In this document: positions 10,834-22,307 of the stretch, piece after piece
Layout: every line of letters begins with the position of its first letter
Position numbering within the stretch: the stretch's first letter is position 1
NCBI RefSeq assembly: GCF_000002235.5
Contig: NW_022145609.1
Span: 23,796,408 to 23,860,407, forward strand
Source of the DNA: Strongylocentrotus purpuratus
Taxonomy: Eukaryota; Echinodermata; Echinoidea; Camarodonta; Strongylocentrotidae
Reading direction: 5' to 3'
DNA: 64,000 bases
Made by a program: the position numbers and the translations under genes
The notes under the pieces: model-generated
Seen by the model: only the letters and a program-made list of their open reading frames with translations
What the model was told of the DNA's origin: nothing
Databases searched by the model: none

Positions 10834-11862
10834 CTATCCAGACTCTTCGCCTGGGTGGCGAAAAGACTGTTTCGTCTTGATCACTCCATTTCGAATGACC
10901 AAGTCTTTCTCTCCATTCTCCAATCGATACTTCAACTCTTCACGTAGTTTCCTGTACTCTTCCCTTTCTGCCTTAGTACGATCTCTAGATATCTGTACCG
11001 ATCTCTCCTGATATTCTATAAGATTCAAGCCTCCATCTCTAAACGTCTTTAATACCTCATCTCTGATGGACTGGTTGTTCAAAACTGCTTTCAATGGTCT
11101 TGGCCTTTCGCCGTCTTTCTTCCCAAGTCGATACAATGCCTTGATCTCTATCTTATCATTGGTAAGCTTACTTCCGATCATATCTCGAAACCTTTTCTCA
11201 TCATCTGCCTTTCGTGTGCCAGATTCGATACTGGTAGACTCCGGAATTCCAAAGAGTATAAGGTTGCCCTTTCTCTTTTCCTTTTCTTCCATTTCATCAA
11301 ATTTCTCTTTCACCAGTTTGTTTAGCTCAATGTGAACAGCTTCAGGCTGAAAAGAATTGGCTGCACCTTCTGCATTGATCATACCATTCTTCACCTCCTC
11401 CAACTTTGTTGTCATTTGATGGAAGGTGTCTACACTTTCTTCTCTGTAATCCTGCATCACCCTTTTCATGTCTTCTACCTCCTTCTGTAAATTTGCTTGC
11501 TGGGTCTGGAGCTGTGCCATTGCATTTAGCATACTCCGTGCTGTTCCGTTGCAGATGTGACAATACCAGTGGACAGATTCTGGTTCCTCATTGACTATAT
11601 CATATAATTTGCTTGAGACATTTTGACATGTGCAGTGGAACCAGAAATTACACAACTCACATTCAATGGCATAATCATCAGACAAAACGATCAGTCTACA
11701 TGAGCCACAGCATTTATCATCTTTTGATTTGGATGCGCTTGTCGACTGCTTTTCATCTAAGTTCACACTTCCTCTAGTTTGTCTGATTCTAGTAGTAGTA
11801 GAAGGTGGTTTGTTTCCTTTGCGGGTAGCCATCTCACGTTGAATACAGTTATGTACAGACAA
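10834..11862 (-). CDS. LINE ORF1 protein with PHD-type zinc finger
   Basis: An open frame of 342 residues. At residues ~51-104 there is a zinc-finger of PHD type (CCGSCRLIV, CELCNFWFHCTC, WYCHIC). It is followed at ~110-160 by a coiled-coil-like stretch (LQTQQANLQKEVEDMKRVM), then at ~190-330 by a charged domain beginning KRKGNLILFGIPES. That last part resembles the RRM-like/C-terminal domain of LINE ORF1 proteins (RNA chaperone role in known families). It is followed by ORF2 on the same strand, with a gap of about 230 bp. PHD fingers in ORF1 are known in CR1-like elements. The frame is uninterrupted, unlike ORF2. It is a transposon protein, not a host gene. Confidence 0.8.
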   Translation of the reverse strand: MSVHNCIQREMATRKGNKPPSTTTRIRQTRGSVNLDEKQSTSASKSKDDKCCGSCRLIVLSDDYAIECELCNFWFHCTCQNVSSKLYDIVNEEPESVHWYCHICNGTARSMLNAMAQLQTQQANLQKEVEDMKRVMQDYREESVDTFHQMTTKLEEVKNGMINAEGAANSFQPEAVHIELNKLVKEKFDEMEEKEKRKGNLILFGIPESTSIESGTRKADDEKRFRDMIGSKLTNDKIEIKALYRLGKKDGERPRPLKAVLNNQSIRDEVLKTFRDGGLNLIEYQERSVQISRDRTKAEREEYRKLREELKYRLENGEKDLVIRNGVIKTKQSFRHPGEESG

Positions 11863-12387
11863 AATTCAAAGTTCACTCAGTCCAGTTAAGTAATGTTGTA
11901 CAGATACAAGACCTGGCCTATTCACTCAATTTCAAGGTCAAAGCAAGGGCTGAAAGAGCACTCAAAATCTCAAAAACATCCAACAGCATGAATCATGATT
12001 TTGATTGAAACAAAGATAGTAGCAACACTTATCACTCCTGATGATATTGATGTTATCTTGTAGTAAGGTCCAGTCCACAATCTTGTTTGTTGAGAACACC
12101 AAACTAAAAAAGTAGTGAAGTTGCTGCTCGCATAGAAATGCACAAGTGGGACTGAAATGGTATTCACTCCAGTGGCATGCCTGCATATCAAAATGTATTC
12201 TCCAAGAAAACTCTCCAAAATACATAGAATGAACAAAATAATTGCCCATATAGTTGCATCTGGTGTCAATAATGAAGAATAAAGCAAATTTGTATCCAAA
12301 AAGCCAAGTTCTAGTGGTGGATTACATGGATTTTGATCCAGCTTTCAGCACACACATCCTCTCTCATGTTCTTCTTTGTCTTTGGAT

Positions 12388-12960
12388 TGTTAGAGAAACA
12401 AATTAAGGATTTAGAAGGCGAACTGTTAGTGGGACCCACTAAATATATTGTAAATTGTACTGTGGATAAAAGGGATGAATTAAAGAAATTGCACGATTTT
12501 CTCGACAGGGCATCAAAATAAAATCAAGAGCAGTTTGGTTTGAAGATGGAGAAAATAATACGCAATATTTTGAACAGCTCTAAATATCGAATGAAAGGAA
12601 AAGCGTAATTAGGAAGGTGTATTAAGAAAATAAAGAAAATAAAGAAAATGTGGAAACTACTAGAGATAAGGAGGAAATCTTAAAAAGAAATTACAATATT
12701 CATTAAGGGCTGATATAAATCAAAACGACCCTTTCTTTTTTAATGATATTTCAAAGTTAAATGAATATAATGAATAAATGTCAAATGAGATATTCCACCA
12801 TACTATTTGGAAATGTTGCAAGCATGGCAAGAGATAAGTAATTTAAGATATTTGAAGGGTTATATTAATCCAATTATTTTTAATAATCGGAATATATGTA
12901 AAAATGGAAAGACTATATATGATAGATACTTGTTTGCAAGAGGGATTGTTCAATGAAAGT
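12388..12960 (+). pseudogene. Tx1/L1-type LINE fragment (copy A, right part)
   Basis: This is the continuation of the fragment at 6297-7279 after the inserted CR1-like LINE. Translated pieces such as EKQIKDLEGELL, KRDELKKLHDFLD and WFEDGENNTQYF match the region upstream of reverse transcriptase in Tx1/L1-type ORF2. LKGYINPII, then ICKNGKTIYDRYLFARGIV matches the region well downstream of it. The catalytic reverse transcriptase is missing, so the source was internally deleted. Stops and frame changes are shared with copy B. Confidence 0.7.
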
Positions 12961-13779
12961 GATGCCTACAACATGTGTTGTGTGTGGATTAACGGGGTGA
13001 CAGAATGAATTGAATGTATCAAATGAAATGCATTGCCAATGCTTTTGAAGAAGCAAAGTCACACACGCACACACAAGCGCGCACACAGGTTCGTTGATAT
13101 TTGATATTCGATATTTGATATGTGTTGGCATGATTACATTTGGAAGTGATTTTATTTGGATCAGCAAAAACCGACTTGAAACCTAAACCCCAACTGTTTT
13201 ATTTAAACATCACATAAGCAACTTTGGCGCAAGTCGATTTTTGCACTCTCGCAAATAATGCCAATATCATTTTTGTGTAGTATGTGTTCATCCAAGCGTG
13301 AACACATACTACACAAAAATGATATCTAATGATTTGGGATAGAACACTCTTTCATGAGATATATAATAATTTACTGTTCATAGATGATTTTTAAAATAAT
13401 TCGCAATTTTCTAGGTGTAAACTTTTTTTTGACTCACATTGTATATTCAGCATTTGCACACATGAATAGTCAATACACTTATAATACACAAATGCACACA
13501 ATTATGCCGATGTGGCTGATCGGCAAGTTTGACAGTAGACTAACAATATAAATGTTTTAATTATTCTTTTGAACATCGGTAAGTTGAAAAAAAATTGTAT
13601 TTTACTGCTATTTAAGTGTCATCAATTGTCACTAAAATACCGATTTTAATTGAAATCAGTTGAGTTTTGTACAGTGGTGTTCGAAATGTTGAGAATCAAT
13701 AGCACATTAATTAATACACAGCCAGGATAGTAATGCAGCTATTTGATTGTAAATAAGGTTAAGTGATAGTAAATAGGGT
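12961..13779. other. Non-coding stretch of the duplicated unit
   Basis: It contains a CA-rich tract at about 13061-13090, a GATATTTGATATTCGATATTTG microrepeat near 13095, the strong palindrome at 13264-13325, and AT-rich sequence. No gene is seen. The same stretch is at about 22308-23129. Confidence 0.6.
13264..13325. repeat. Perfect 27-bp inverted repeat with 8-bp loop (copy A)
   Basis: Left arm 13264-13290 begins ATATCATTTTTGTGTAG; right arm 13299-13325 is its exact complement; the loop is TCCAAGCG. The arms match at all 27 positions, far beyond chance in this base composition. It could be a minimal foldback element or a site for a cruciform. The copy B counterpart is 22616-22677. Confidence 0.95.
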
Positions 13780-14730
13780 TAAGTTTTTTGCCAACCTTCT
13801 CCCTGCTAATGCTTTACTCGACATTGACTTTGCCCTACTTAAATTATGGTATTATTGTTTGGGGGTAATACAAACGATTCTTATCTTAATAGAATACTAC
13901 TTCTACAAAAAAAAAAGCTATGAGTGTTATTTGTAACACTTCCTGGAGATCCCACACTGATGTTTTATTTGTTGAAAATAATGTGTTGAAAAAAAAAGAT
14001 TTATGTCGTTATAGCCTCGGTCAGTTTATGTACCAGTAATAATACGCTACCCTCAGTCTTCAATTTAATATTCATCAATATTATAACTTTACACAAATAC
14101 CCTACGCGCCAATCTGAGGAATTCCATCTTCCATTAACTAGAACTTTACTTGCTAAATCCATATTTACTTAAGCAGGCCCGGAGCTTTGGACCATTCTTG
14201 ATGTTAGCATCAAGAATGCCCCCAGCTTAAATTCTTTTAAATTCAAATTTAAAAAATCTTTTTGCGTGATTATCAAGCGTTAGCTCTCCCTTATTAAATT
14301 TATTTCACTCAATAAAATATTTATTTTTTTATTTTTATTCATTTTGTACTTGACATCCGTATTCCAGTCGGCCCGTGTTGTGTTGTGTGTGTTATAGGTA
14401 AGAATACTGCCCTCTCTCGTTCCTTGTCTCTCTTCTTTCCATGTCCCTTTCACTCCTTCTTTGTTATGTTTATTTGGTTTATGTATTTGTGCGTTCCTTT
14501 ATTATTGAGATACTATTTTTGCAACTATAAGTTATAGGGGGCTGCAATCTACAAGCCCAGCTTTTCAGCAGTCCCCTTCATGACCAACCTGTTTTATATG
14601 TCTGTTGTACAATGTGGACCAATTACAAATATATAGTAAAGTTTCATTGTTTTACTATGTACAATGGAATCCATTGTGCTTTATTTATGTTGTTGGAAAA
14701 GGAAAAAACGAAATGAAATGAAATGAAATT
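13780..14730 (+). pseudogene. CR1-type LINE 3' end (copy A)
   Basis: Broken frames give LNYGIIVWGNT, LLLQKKAMSVICNTSWRSHT and LGQFMYQ, followed by RTLLAKSIFT and PELWTILDVSIKNAPS. These are typical of the C-terminal part of LINE reverse transcriptases (thumb region and the conserved 'GP.LWN.L' end). The 3' untranslated part ends in short tandem copies of GAAAT at 14710-14729, the kind of microsatellite tail seen in CR1/L2-type LINEs. The copy is 5'-truncated and decayed. Confidence 0.7.
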
Positions 14731-14842
14731 TGTGGATATAAACAATGAACACAAATAAGAGGGAAACACATGCATACAGATACAAGAGAAACAAAACTAA
14801 ACTACTTTAAATAACCTCTGCCGACTGTGACAACAAGCCCCA

Positions 14843-15805
14843 CACAGTAAAAACGCTGCTTAAAAAAAAGTGATACTCACTTACAGTTGTACACTATCTT
14901 AATCAACAGTTGAACAAATTGTAAACAATGTTGCTCAAAACGAAAGTAATTTTTTAAACATTCGCTGTTTAAAATTTAAAGAACTGCTATATTTACTATA
15001 CGAGAGCTTTTAGACAGTATTGTTTACATATTACGTCATGTGTCACGTGCCAGTAAGGTGCACGTTGGCTAAAAGCTTTATTTCACATCATGGCCGACCA
15101 AGCTACCGGCGCGTTTCTGGGGATTCAATGGCTTAATTGAAATCTCTTTTCTAATAACCAATTTGAAGTTTTTAACTTATAGCGTAAGTTCACAGTTAAA
15201 ATTTTCAGTAATTGTACGCCAATGTCAGAATATAGGTAGACATAAAATCGTCGCGTCATGCGGTGCGGCACTGATTGCGCACTAGGTTATAACGTGTGCT
15301 TAATTCCTTGCCATAGAGATTGGATGCATCCCTATATATGCAGTTTATACGTGCGTGCACGCGCGCTCATGCAAAATGGGCACTGTTTTGGCGCTAATTC
15401 ATGAATTGCAGAATTACCCTACCATATTGATAGTCTTCATATACCTATATAGAGACCCAGAAGTAGTGGTGCACTTATTTAGAGTATCAAACCCAAAAGT
15501 ATACCACATTATGCAACCCTTTTGTTGTAAACAATCCCCACTGAACAACAGCTCCTTTTTAAACAACCCAGTTGTTGTAAACAACCTCCACTGAACAACA
15601 GCTCCTTTTTAAACAACCGTCTTTAAACAACATGTTGTTTAAATTGTGATTTTAAACAAGATGTTCAAAATGTTGATCAACTAAGTGTTTAAACTTTAAA
15701 CAACTCGAGATGCTTAACAGTTTCAACAACTCTCAGTTCAGGCCACCCGTTAATCTGAGGTTGTTTAAACTTTTAAACAACTTGTTCACAAAATTTTTAA
15801 CTGTG
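14843..15805. mobile_element. Possible inverted-repeat element rich in GTTGTTTAAA motifs (copy A)
   Basis: The stretch is bounded by CACAGTAAAAA at the left and TTTTTAACTGTG at the right, which are near-perfect complements. The right half is crowded with AACAACxxxTTTAAAC motifs in both orientations, including ACATGTTGTTTAAA. I found no convincing target duplication, so the limits are tentative. No frame of note. Confidence 0.4.
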
Positions 15806-16526
15806 CAGGGGTCTGAGTCATATAGAAATATGTTTTACAGACACCCTCTATACGAGGATTTCGTCTGAAGCCAAAATACACCCTAAATGAGGATTTCGCG
15901 TGTCCCCCCCCCCCCCCGAACTTACACCCTAAACGGGTATTTTACAAAAGTGTACTCCTAAACAAGTATTGTAAAAGTGTAACCCCGGCCTTGAGCATTT
16001 TGAAGTGCGCGATAGGGATTACCATTTAAGTTGTAGACAATGTACAAAATATACAAAATTCAATTGCGCTTCAGATGTAGAATTCACAGCGTAAACATCT
16101 ATTCCAGTATAGAAGCAATATCATCTACCTTTCCACTTCCAAATGGCATTGGATTTTAATGCACAGCCACAATATATCCTTGGCTTCGAAAAAAAAAGAT
16201 TAATTCGGGGTCGTCGTAAACAAGCAATTATTCACATGCGGGTACGGAAATTGTAGTGGTTTCTTGACATTGGCAAGCTTACTTTACCGAAGGTTATATA
16301 TAACCAGCTTCCAGGCCAGTTTTAAATTCGGAGTCGGGATTAAGAAAAATACCGCTAATCGCGTACAGCAGTATTTTGAAAACTACCCGTTTTCTTGAAA
16401 ATTGACGTTTTTTAACCAATTAACAATCTCATAAAAATACCCCTTTATTCGCGTTTTCTTGGTCACGCATGCTTACAGTATTTATATTTGACCGAGACCC
16501 CTGGGCAACAAGCTACTGAACCACAG
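15806..16526. other. Non-coding stretch with a poly-C run
   Basis: It holds a poly-C run at about 15905-15917 and short direct repeats (CACCCTAxACGAGGATTTCG-like phrases at 15842-15970). No coding evidence. Confidence 0.5.
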
Positions 16527-16681
16527 CAGGGGCCCGTTTCATACAACTTGTTATCTATAACAAATGCTAAATTTCTATGACAAATTTGGTCTCAGCCATT
16601 CAGATGCGGCCATGATTTCAGTAGCTTATAACAGTAGCTTGTAACTTATTATTGATATCAAGTTCATAAAACAGGGCCCTG
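16527..16681. mobile_element. Short inverted-repeat element (MITE), copy A
   Basis: The left end CAGGGGCCCGTTTCATAC and the right end, read in complement as CAGGGCCCTGTTTTATG, form inverted ends that continue into ACTTG. The interior is AT-rich with TATAACA motifs. GGGCCC-GTTTCATAA ends are typical of a very common family of small elements in marine invertebrates (established knowledge, family not named here). Total about 155 bp. The copy B counterpart is 25873-26027. Confidence 0.65.
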
Positions 16682-16939
16682 AACTTCCACAAATCTGAGG
16701 TGAACCTTGTACAGCTTTGCAATGGGTTGACCAACATTTTAACAATCATATTTTCTGAAGTGTCAGTCAATTATCTGAATAAACTTGAAAATTATATTTC
16801 TTACAACAGCTTGACATACAGGTATATTCACATATAGGTATTCGTAAGAGCATCCTCATAGCATCATTATAGGTTACCGTGAGCTTCTTTATAGGCCTAC
16901 TGCTCTTTTTATACCAGCTTTATACCTACTTAAAAGATG

Positions 16940-17330
16940 TGTAGTATATAACGGTGTACAATTAGCTCAAACTAATTCAACCTTAACTTTAAGATATCAC
17001 ATATGAAACTTTCTGCACGATGTGTTACCCTGTGCTTAAAATTTACGAAACTGTCAATAAATATATCTCTATCATCACTCAGATCCTCCGTTAAATAATG
17101 ACCTAGGTACTTAATAGCCTTTTTAGAAACATCAAGTTTAGCACCGCACAAATAAAAATCTGGAAATACCAACTTACAATGTTGTTTACAATTCACAATC
17201 ATAACTTGATTCTTTTTCGCATTACATTTAACACAATTTTCTATACCAAACTGAGAACAATCATTTAGCGAGCTCTGTAAACATGCAGATGATGGACTAA
17301 AAAAATAACAAGATCATGGGGATGTATTTG
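16940..17330 (-). pseudogene. Antisense LINE reverse-transcriptase fragment (copy A)
   Basis: On the minus strand the translation gives SPSSACLQSSLNDCSQFGIE, NCVKCNAKKNQVMI, CKLVFPDFYLCGAKLD and IKYLGHYLTEDLSDDRDI. This is the region just after the catalytic YADD motif in a LINE reverse transcriptase. The catalytic box is degraded (HDLVIF remains). An open stretch of 76 codons survives at 16972-17202. The same fragment is at 26285-26675. Confidence 0.65.
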
Positions 17331-17949
17331 TATAATTATCAAAGCTAAAAAGAAAATATAGGCCTACTTTTAAAAACGCCACCGTTTGCATAATGCCGTA
17401 TGGTCGCAAAATCGTATCTTATTTGATTTAAAATCTTGAAAATCTTACTTCCTTTACTTATATGGAGAAAATAATATCGTGCAATATTGTATATTTATCA
17501 AAAGCTTGAATATTGTATATAAGTCCCTACAGCCCCCCCCCCCCCCCTTTGTCGCTTCCTTCCTTTGCTGAAGGTAAGGGACATGATAATTATATCAACA
17601 CCTTGATGGCACTGCTACACCCCAACCGCACCCTCATATAAACACACACAGGATACGCCATCTATGAACTACTTGGACGTGAATTGTCGGAAATATGGAC
17701 ATGCACCACGGGAATAGTGCCGGGAGGGTAGGCCGAATGGTCGGACTGATGGGTGTGGGCACGCCTGTCTCTTTTCTGGTTCAGAAATGTTTTCAATATT
17801 TTTTCAATAAATGTAATCTACAAATATTCATGGCAATGTTTCCCCTCCCCCCCCCCCTCACGCCTACGCCACAGCCATGGTGTGCCCTGTCCATTTTTCG
17901 CTTTGTTATTAACATTTTGTTTATTGCTTATTTCATGTTCATTTTTTAT
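17331..17949. other. Non-coding lead-in to the satellite
   Basis: AT-rich sequence with poly-C runs at about 17531-17546 and 17845-17856. Short open frames here are not supported by any family resemblance. Confidence 0.5.
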
Positions 17950-20278
17950 AAATAGCAACCCTAATCCCGTATTATGAATAGCGAACCTCATTCCGTGTTA
18001 TGAATAGCGACCCTAACTCTATAATATGAATATCGACCCTCATTTCGTATTACGAATACAACCCTCAATTCGTGTTATGAATAGCGACCCTCTACTCCTA
18101 TTATGAATAGCGACCCTCATTTCATTATGAATAGCGACCCTCATTTCGTATTATGAATAGCGACCCCTACTTCTATTATGAATAGCGACCCTCATTTCTT
18201 ATTATGAGTAGCAACCTTCATATCGTATTATGAATAGGGACCCTCATTCCGTATTATGAATAATGACCCTTATGAATAGCCACCCTTACGATTCCAAATT
18301 ATGGACAGCGACCCTTATTTCGTGTCATGAATAGCGACACTCAACTCCTAATATGAATGGCTACCCTCATTTCGTTTTATGAATAGCGACCCTCATTTCG
18401 TATTATGAAAAGCGACCACCTACTCCTACTCCTTTTTTGAATAGCGACCCTCATTTCGTATTATGATAGCGACCCTCATTTCGTATTATGAATAGGGACC
18501 CTCATTTCGTATTATGAATAATGACCCTCATGAATAGCGACCCTTACGATTCCACTTAATGAAAGGCAACCCTCATTTCGTGTCATGAATAGCGACCCTA
18601 CTCCTAATATGAATATCGAATCTCATGATTCTACATTATGAATAAAAAACATTATTCGTGTAATGAATAGCGACCCTCTACTCCTACTATGAATAGCAAC
18701 CCTCATCTCGTATTATGAATAGCGACCCTCATTTTGTATCATGAATAGCGACCCTCTACTCCTACTCCTATTACGAAAAGCGACCCTCATTTCGTGTTAT
18801 GAATTGGGACCCTCATTTCATATTATGAATAATCACCCTTATGAATAGCGACCCTTACGATTCCACATTAGGAAAGGCAACCCTCATTTCGTGTCATGAA
18901 TAGCGACCCTACTCCTAATATGAATATCGAATCTCATGATTCTACATTATGAATAAAAACTATCATTCGTGTAATGAATAGCGACCACCTACTCCTACTC
19001 CTTTTTTGAATAGCGACCCTCATTTCGTGTTATGAATTGGGACCCTCATTTCATATTATGAATAATCACCCTTATGAATAACGACCCTCATGATTCCACA
19101 TTATGAAAAGCGACCCTTAAGTTGTGTCATGAATAGCGACCCTCTACTCCTAATATGAATAGCGACCCTCATCTCGTATTATGAATAGCGACCCTCATTT
19201 CGTATTATGAAAAGCGACCACCTACTCCTACTCCTTTTTTGAATCGCGACCCTCATTTCGTATTATAATAGCGACCCTCATTTCGTGTTATGAATAGGGA
19301 CCCTCATTTCGTATTATGAATAATGACCCTCATGAATAGCGACCCTTACGATTCCACATTAGGAAAGGCAACCCTCATTTTGTGTCATGAATAGCGACCC
19401 TCTACTCCTACTCCTATTACGAATAGCGACCCTCATTCCCTATTATGAATAGGGACCCTCATTTCATATTATGAATAATGACCCCTATGAATAGCGACCC
19501 TCACGATTCCACATTATGAATAACGACCCTTATCTGGTATTATGAATAGCGGCACTCATTTCGTATTATGAATAGCGACCCTCATTCCGTATTATGAACT
19601 GAGACCTTTACTCTGTATTATGAATATCGACCCTCATTTCGTAATACGAATAGCGACCCTCAATTCGTGTTATGAATAGCGACCTTCTACTCCTATTATG
19701 AATAGCGACCCTCATATCGTATTATTAATAACGACCCTCTACTCCTATTATGAATAGCGACCCTCTACTCATATTATGAATAGCGACCCTCATTTCGTAT
19801 TATGAATAGCGACCCCCTACTCCTACTCCTATCATGAATAGCGACCCTTATTTCGTATTATTAATAGCGACCCTCATTTCGTATTATGAATAGGGACCCT
19901 CATTTCGTATTATGAATAATGACCCTCATGAATAGCGACCCTCAAGATTCCACATTATGAATAGCGACCCTCATTTCGTTTCATGAATAGTGACCCTCTA
20001 CTCCTTATATGAATAGCGACCCTCACCTCGTATTATGAATAGCGACCCTCATTTCGTATTATGAAAAGTGACCACCTACTCCTACTCCTATTTTGAATAG
20101 CGACCCTCATTTTGTATTATAATAGCGACCCTCATTTCGTATTATGAATAGGGACCCTCATTTCGTATTATGAATAATGACCCTTATGAATAGCGACCCT
20201 TACGATTCCACATTATGAACAGCGACCCTCATTACGTGTCATGAATAGCGACCCTCTACTTCTAATATGAATCGCGAC
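17950..20278. repeat. 26-bp satellite array (copy A, main block)
   Basis: The basic unit is GAATAGCGACCCTCAT followed by TTCGTATTAT, 26 bp, repeated about ninety times with variants (CTACTCCTATTAT replacing the second half; GGGACC or AATGACC in place of GCGACC; a unit carrying CCTTACGATTCCACATTAT). Variants recur in a set order every few hundred bases, which shows higher-order repeat structure. Because 26 is not a multiple of three, no long frame is possible. There are no unique spacers, so this is not a CRISPR-like array. Confidence 0.95.
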
Positions 20279-20554
20279 GTAAATACAAGAACTATTTAAT
20301 GAAGGAATTCTTATCGTAAATTTGATTTAATTAGCCTGTACTCATTTGTTTATTTATTTACTACCCATTGTTTCTTTTCTCTGTACTTTGTATTATTATC
20401 TGAGGACACTGGAGCCCAGCCTTTGAAAGGCCAATGGCCTCTGCTGGCTCCTCCATTTTATGTGTATTATTTATATTTATATATTTGCTTATATGTATAA
20501 TGTATTGTTAAATGTATTTTTATACGAGATATGGAAATAAAACAATATGAACTT
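20279..20554 (+). mobile_element. LINE 3' tail inserted in the satellite (copy A)
   Basis: Non-satellite sequence of about 276 bp splits the array. It contains GAGGACACTGGAGCCCAGCC and ends with ATGGAAATAAAACAATATG then AACTT, which looks like a 5'-truncated LINE or SINE 3' end with a polyadenylation-type AATAAA. The satellite resumes with GACCCTC, and GAC occurs on both sides, a possible short target duplication. The same insertion is at 29382-29657. Confidence 0.6.
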
Positions 20555-20684
20555 GACCCTCATTTCGTATTATGAATAAAGACCCTTATGAATAGCGACC
20601 CTCATGATTCTACATTATGAATAGCGACCCTCATTTCGTGTCATGAATAGCGACCCTCTACTCCTAATATGAATAGCGAGTATA
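20555..20684. repeat. 26-bp satellite, end block of copy A, and duplication junction
   Basis: About five more satellite units run to about 20679, where the array is broken mid-unit (GAATAGCGAG) and joined to the right part of the hAT-like element at 20685. This is the junction of the two tandem copies. Confidence 0.85.
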
Positions 20685-20753
20685 GCTAGTATGTGATGGC
20701 TATCGCCGATCACCCCCCCCCCCCCCACTCCTCGGTACGGATTTACGCCCCTG
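20685..20753. mobile_element. Right-end remnant of the hAT-like element
   Basis: Matches 6223-6288, including a poly-C run and the terminal GGATTTACGCCCCTG at 20739-20753, followed by AATGACAC (20754-20761). The left end is absent; it was left behind at the duplication breakpoint. Confidence 0.85.
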
Positions 20754-20761
20754 AATGACAC

Positions 20762-22307
20762 ATACAATAACATGGCAGTGAAATTATCTTTCATGACATT
20801 AAATGTTAGAGGAACAAGATATAGGTTAAAAATGTTGAATATTTTTGAATGGTGCAAAAGTAAAAAGAATAGTATAATTTTCTTACAAGAAACATATATT
20901 ACAGTAGAGATAAAAGAGCGGTGGAAACAAAATTGGGGAGGGCCAATGTTTTTTAGTCATGGGTCAGACCATAGTAAAGGGGTTCTTATTTTAATTTCTA
21001 ATCATTAATATTTTGAAGAAGAAAAAATTGAAGTAGATGAAGAGGGGAGATACATTATTTCTAAAGGTGAAATACAAAGGGTTAAAACGATAATGGGTAA
21101 AGTTTATTTTCCAACTAGGGATAAAGAAACTCTACGAATTGAATTTTTGAAGAAGTTAGATGAAAGTATTTTTGATCAGTGTGATCGGGACTATTTAGTT
21201 TTATTAGGAGGTGGTTTCAATGGTATATTGGATGGAAATTAGATTATGGGGGGTCAAAAACACATGTTAAATCTCGGGTTATTGATTTAATTAAGGAATT
21301 TTTAAATAAATATGATTAAGAAGATATATGGAGAAAAATAAATCCGAATGTAAAGCATTTACTTTTCGACAAAAGTGGCCGTTTATGCAAAGTCGTTTAG
21401 ATTATTGGTTTATACCTTGTAGTGTTGAAAAATTGGTGGGTACGTGTGAGATTGTGACATATATATTACGCCAGATCATTCTGGTGTTAGGCTAGAATAT
21501 AATTATTTGGTTGATAAGTTTGTTTTTGGGAAACCATATTGAAAATGTAATGGTAGTTTATGTATGGATAAAGACTTTGTTGAAGGGATGAATAAGGAAA
21601 TACAGGAATTAAAAAATGAATGGTCATTACAGATTTTGAATAAATTAGTATTTTGAGATTTTTTAAAGATGAAAAATGAGAGAATTCATTTTAACATACT
21701 CGCGGAAAAAAGGCAAAAGTAAGGAGGGTTGAAATAGAAGTGTTAGAGAAACAAATTAAGGATTTAGAAGGCGAACTGTTAGTGGGACCCACTAAATATA
21801 TTGTAAATTGTACTGTGGATAAAAGGGATGAATTAAAGAAATTGCACGATTTTCTCGACAGGGCATCAAAATAAGATCAAGAGCAGTTTGGTTTGAAGAT
21901 GGAGAAAATAATACGCAATATTTTGAACAGCTGTAAATATCGAATGAAAGGAAAAGCGTAATTAGGAAGGTGTATTAAGAAAATAAAGAAAATAAAGAAA
22001 ATGTGGAAACTACTAGAGATAAGGAGGAAATCTTAAAAAGAAATTACAATATTCATTAAGGGCTGATATAAATCAAAACGACCCTTTCTTTTTTAATGAT
22101 ATTTCAAAGTTAAATGAATATAATGAATAAATGTTAAATGAGATATTCCACCATACTATTTGGAAATGTTGCAAGCATGGCAAGAGATAAGTAATTTAAG
22201 ATATTTGAAGGGTTATATTAATCCAATTATTTTTAATAATCGGAATATACGTAAAAATGGAAAGACTATATATGATAGATACTTGTTTGCAAGAGGGATT
22301 GTTCAAT
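20762..22307 (+). pseudogene. Tx1/L1-type LINE fragment (copy B, uninterrupted)
   Basis: The endonuclease start is at 20772 (MAVKLSFMTLNVRGTRY), followed by the same stops as copy A, then EKQIKDLEGELL at about 21750 and GKTIYDRYLFARGIV near 22260. The junction GTGTTAGAGAAAC at 21740 is the unoccupied target of the CR1-like LINE seen in copy A. It is not functional. Confidence 0.75.

Larger units (their letters stand above)
7280..12387 (-). mobile_element. Apparently full-length CR1-like LINE
   Basis: Reading on the minus strand, the element starts near 12387, carries ORF1 (PHD finger, coiled coil, RNA-binding-like domain) and ORF2 (endonuclease plus reverse transcriptase), and ends with a short repeated 3' tail built from TCAAGGTATAG near 7280-7300. 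The 5-bp duplication TGTTA flanks it at 7275-7279 and 12388-12392. Copy B of the tandem duplication has a single TGTTA at the same point (21741-21745), which proves the insertion limits. The reverse transcriptase resembles the CR1/Jockey superfamily. The region 11863-12387 would be its 5' untranslated part. Two frame breaks in ORF2 mean this copy is not intact. Confidence 0.85.
6223..20684. repeat. Tandem duplication, copy A
   Basis: This stretch is nearly identical by eye to 20685-29808 once the 5.1-kb LINE at 7280-12387 is removed. It starts inside the right part of the hAT-like element and ends inside the 26-bp satellite. Both copies share the same stop codons in the dead LINE fragment, the same palindrome and the same LINE tail inside the satellite, so those all predate the duplication. 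Differences are scattered single bases and changes in satellite and homopolymer length. Artificial duplication of two haplotypes in the assembly is an alternative to a real tandem duplication. Confidence 0.85.

Noticed and set aside
10626-11011. Cys-rich open frames on the + strand
   Set aside because: Shadows of the LINE ORF1 on the minus strand.
14843-15805. A defined DNA transposon with target duplication
   Set aside because: Ends are complementary but no convincing flanking duplication was found; kept as a low-confidence call.
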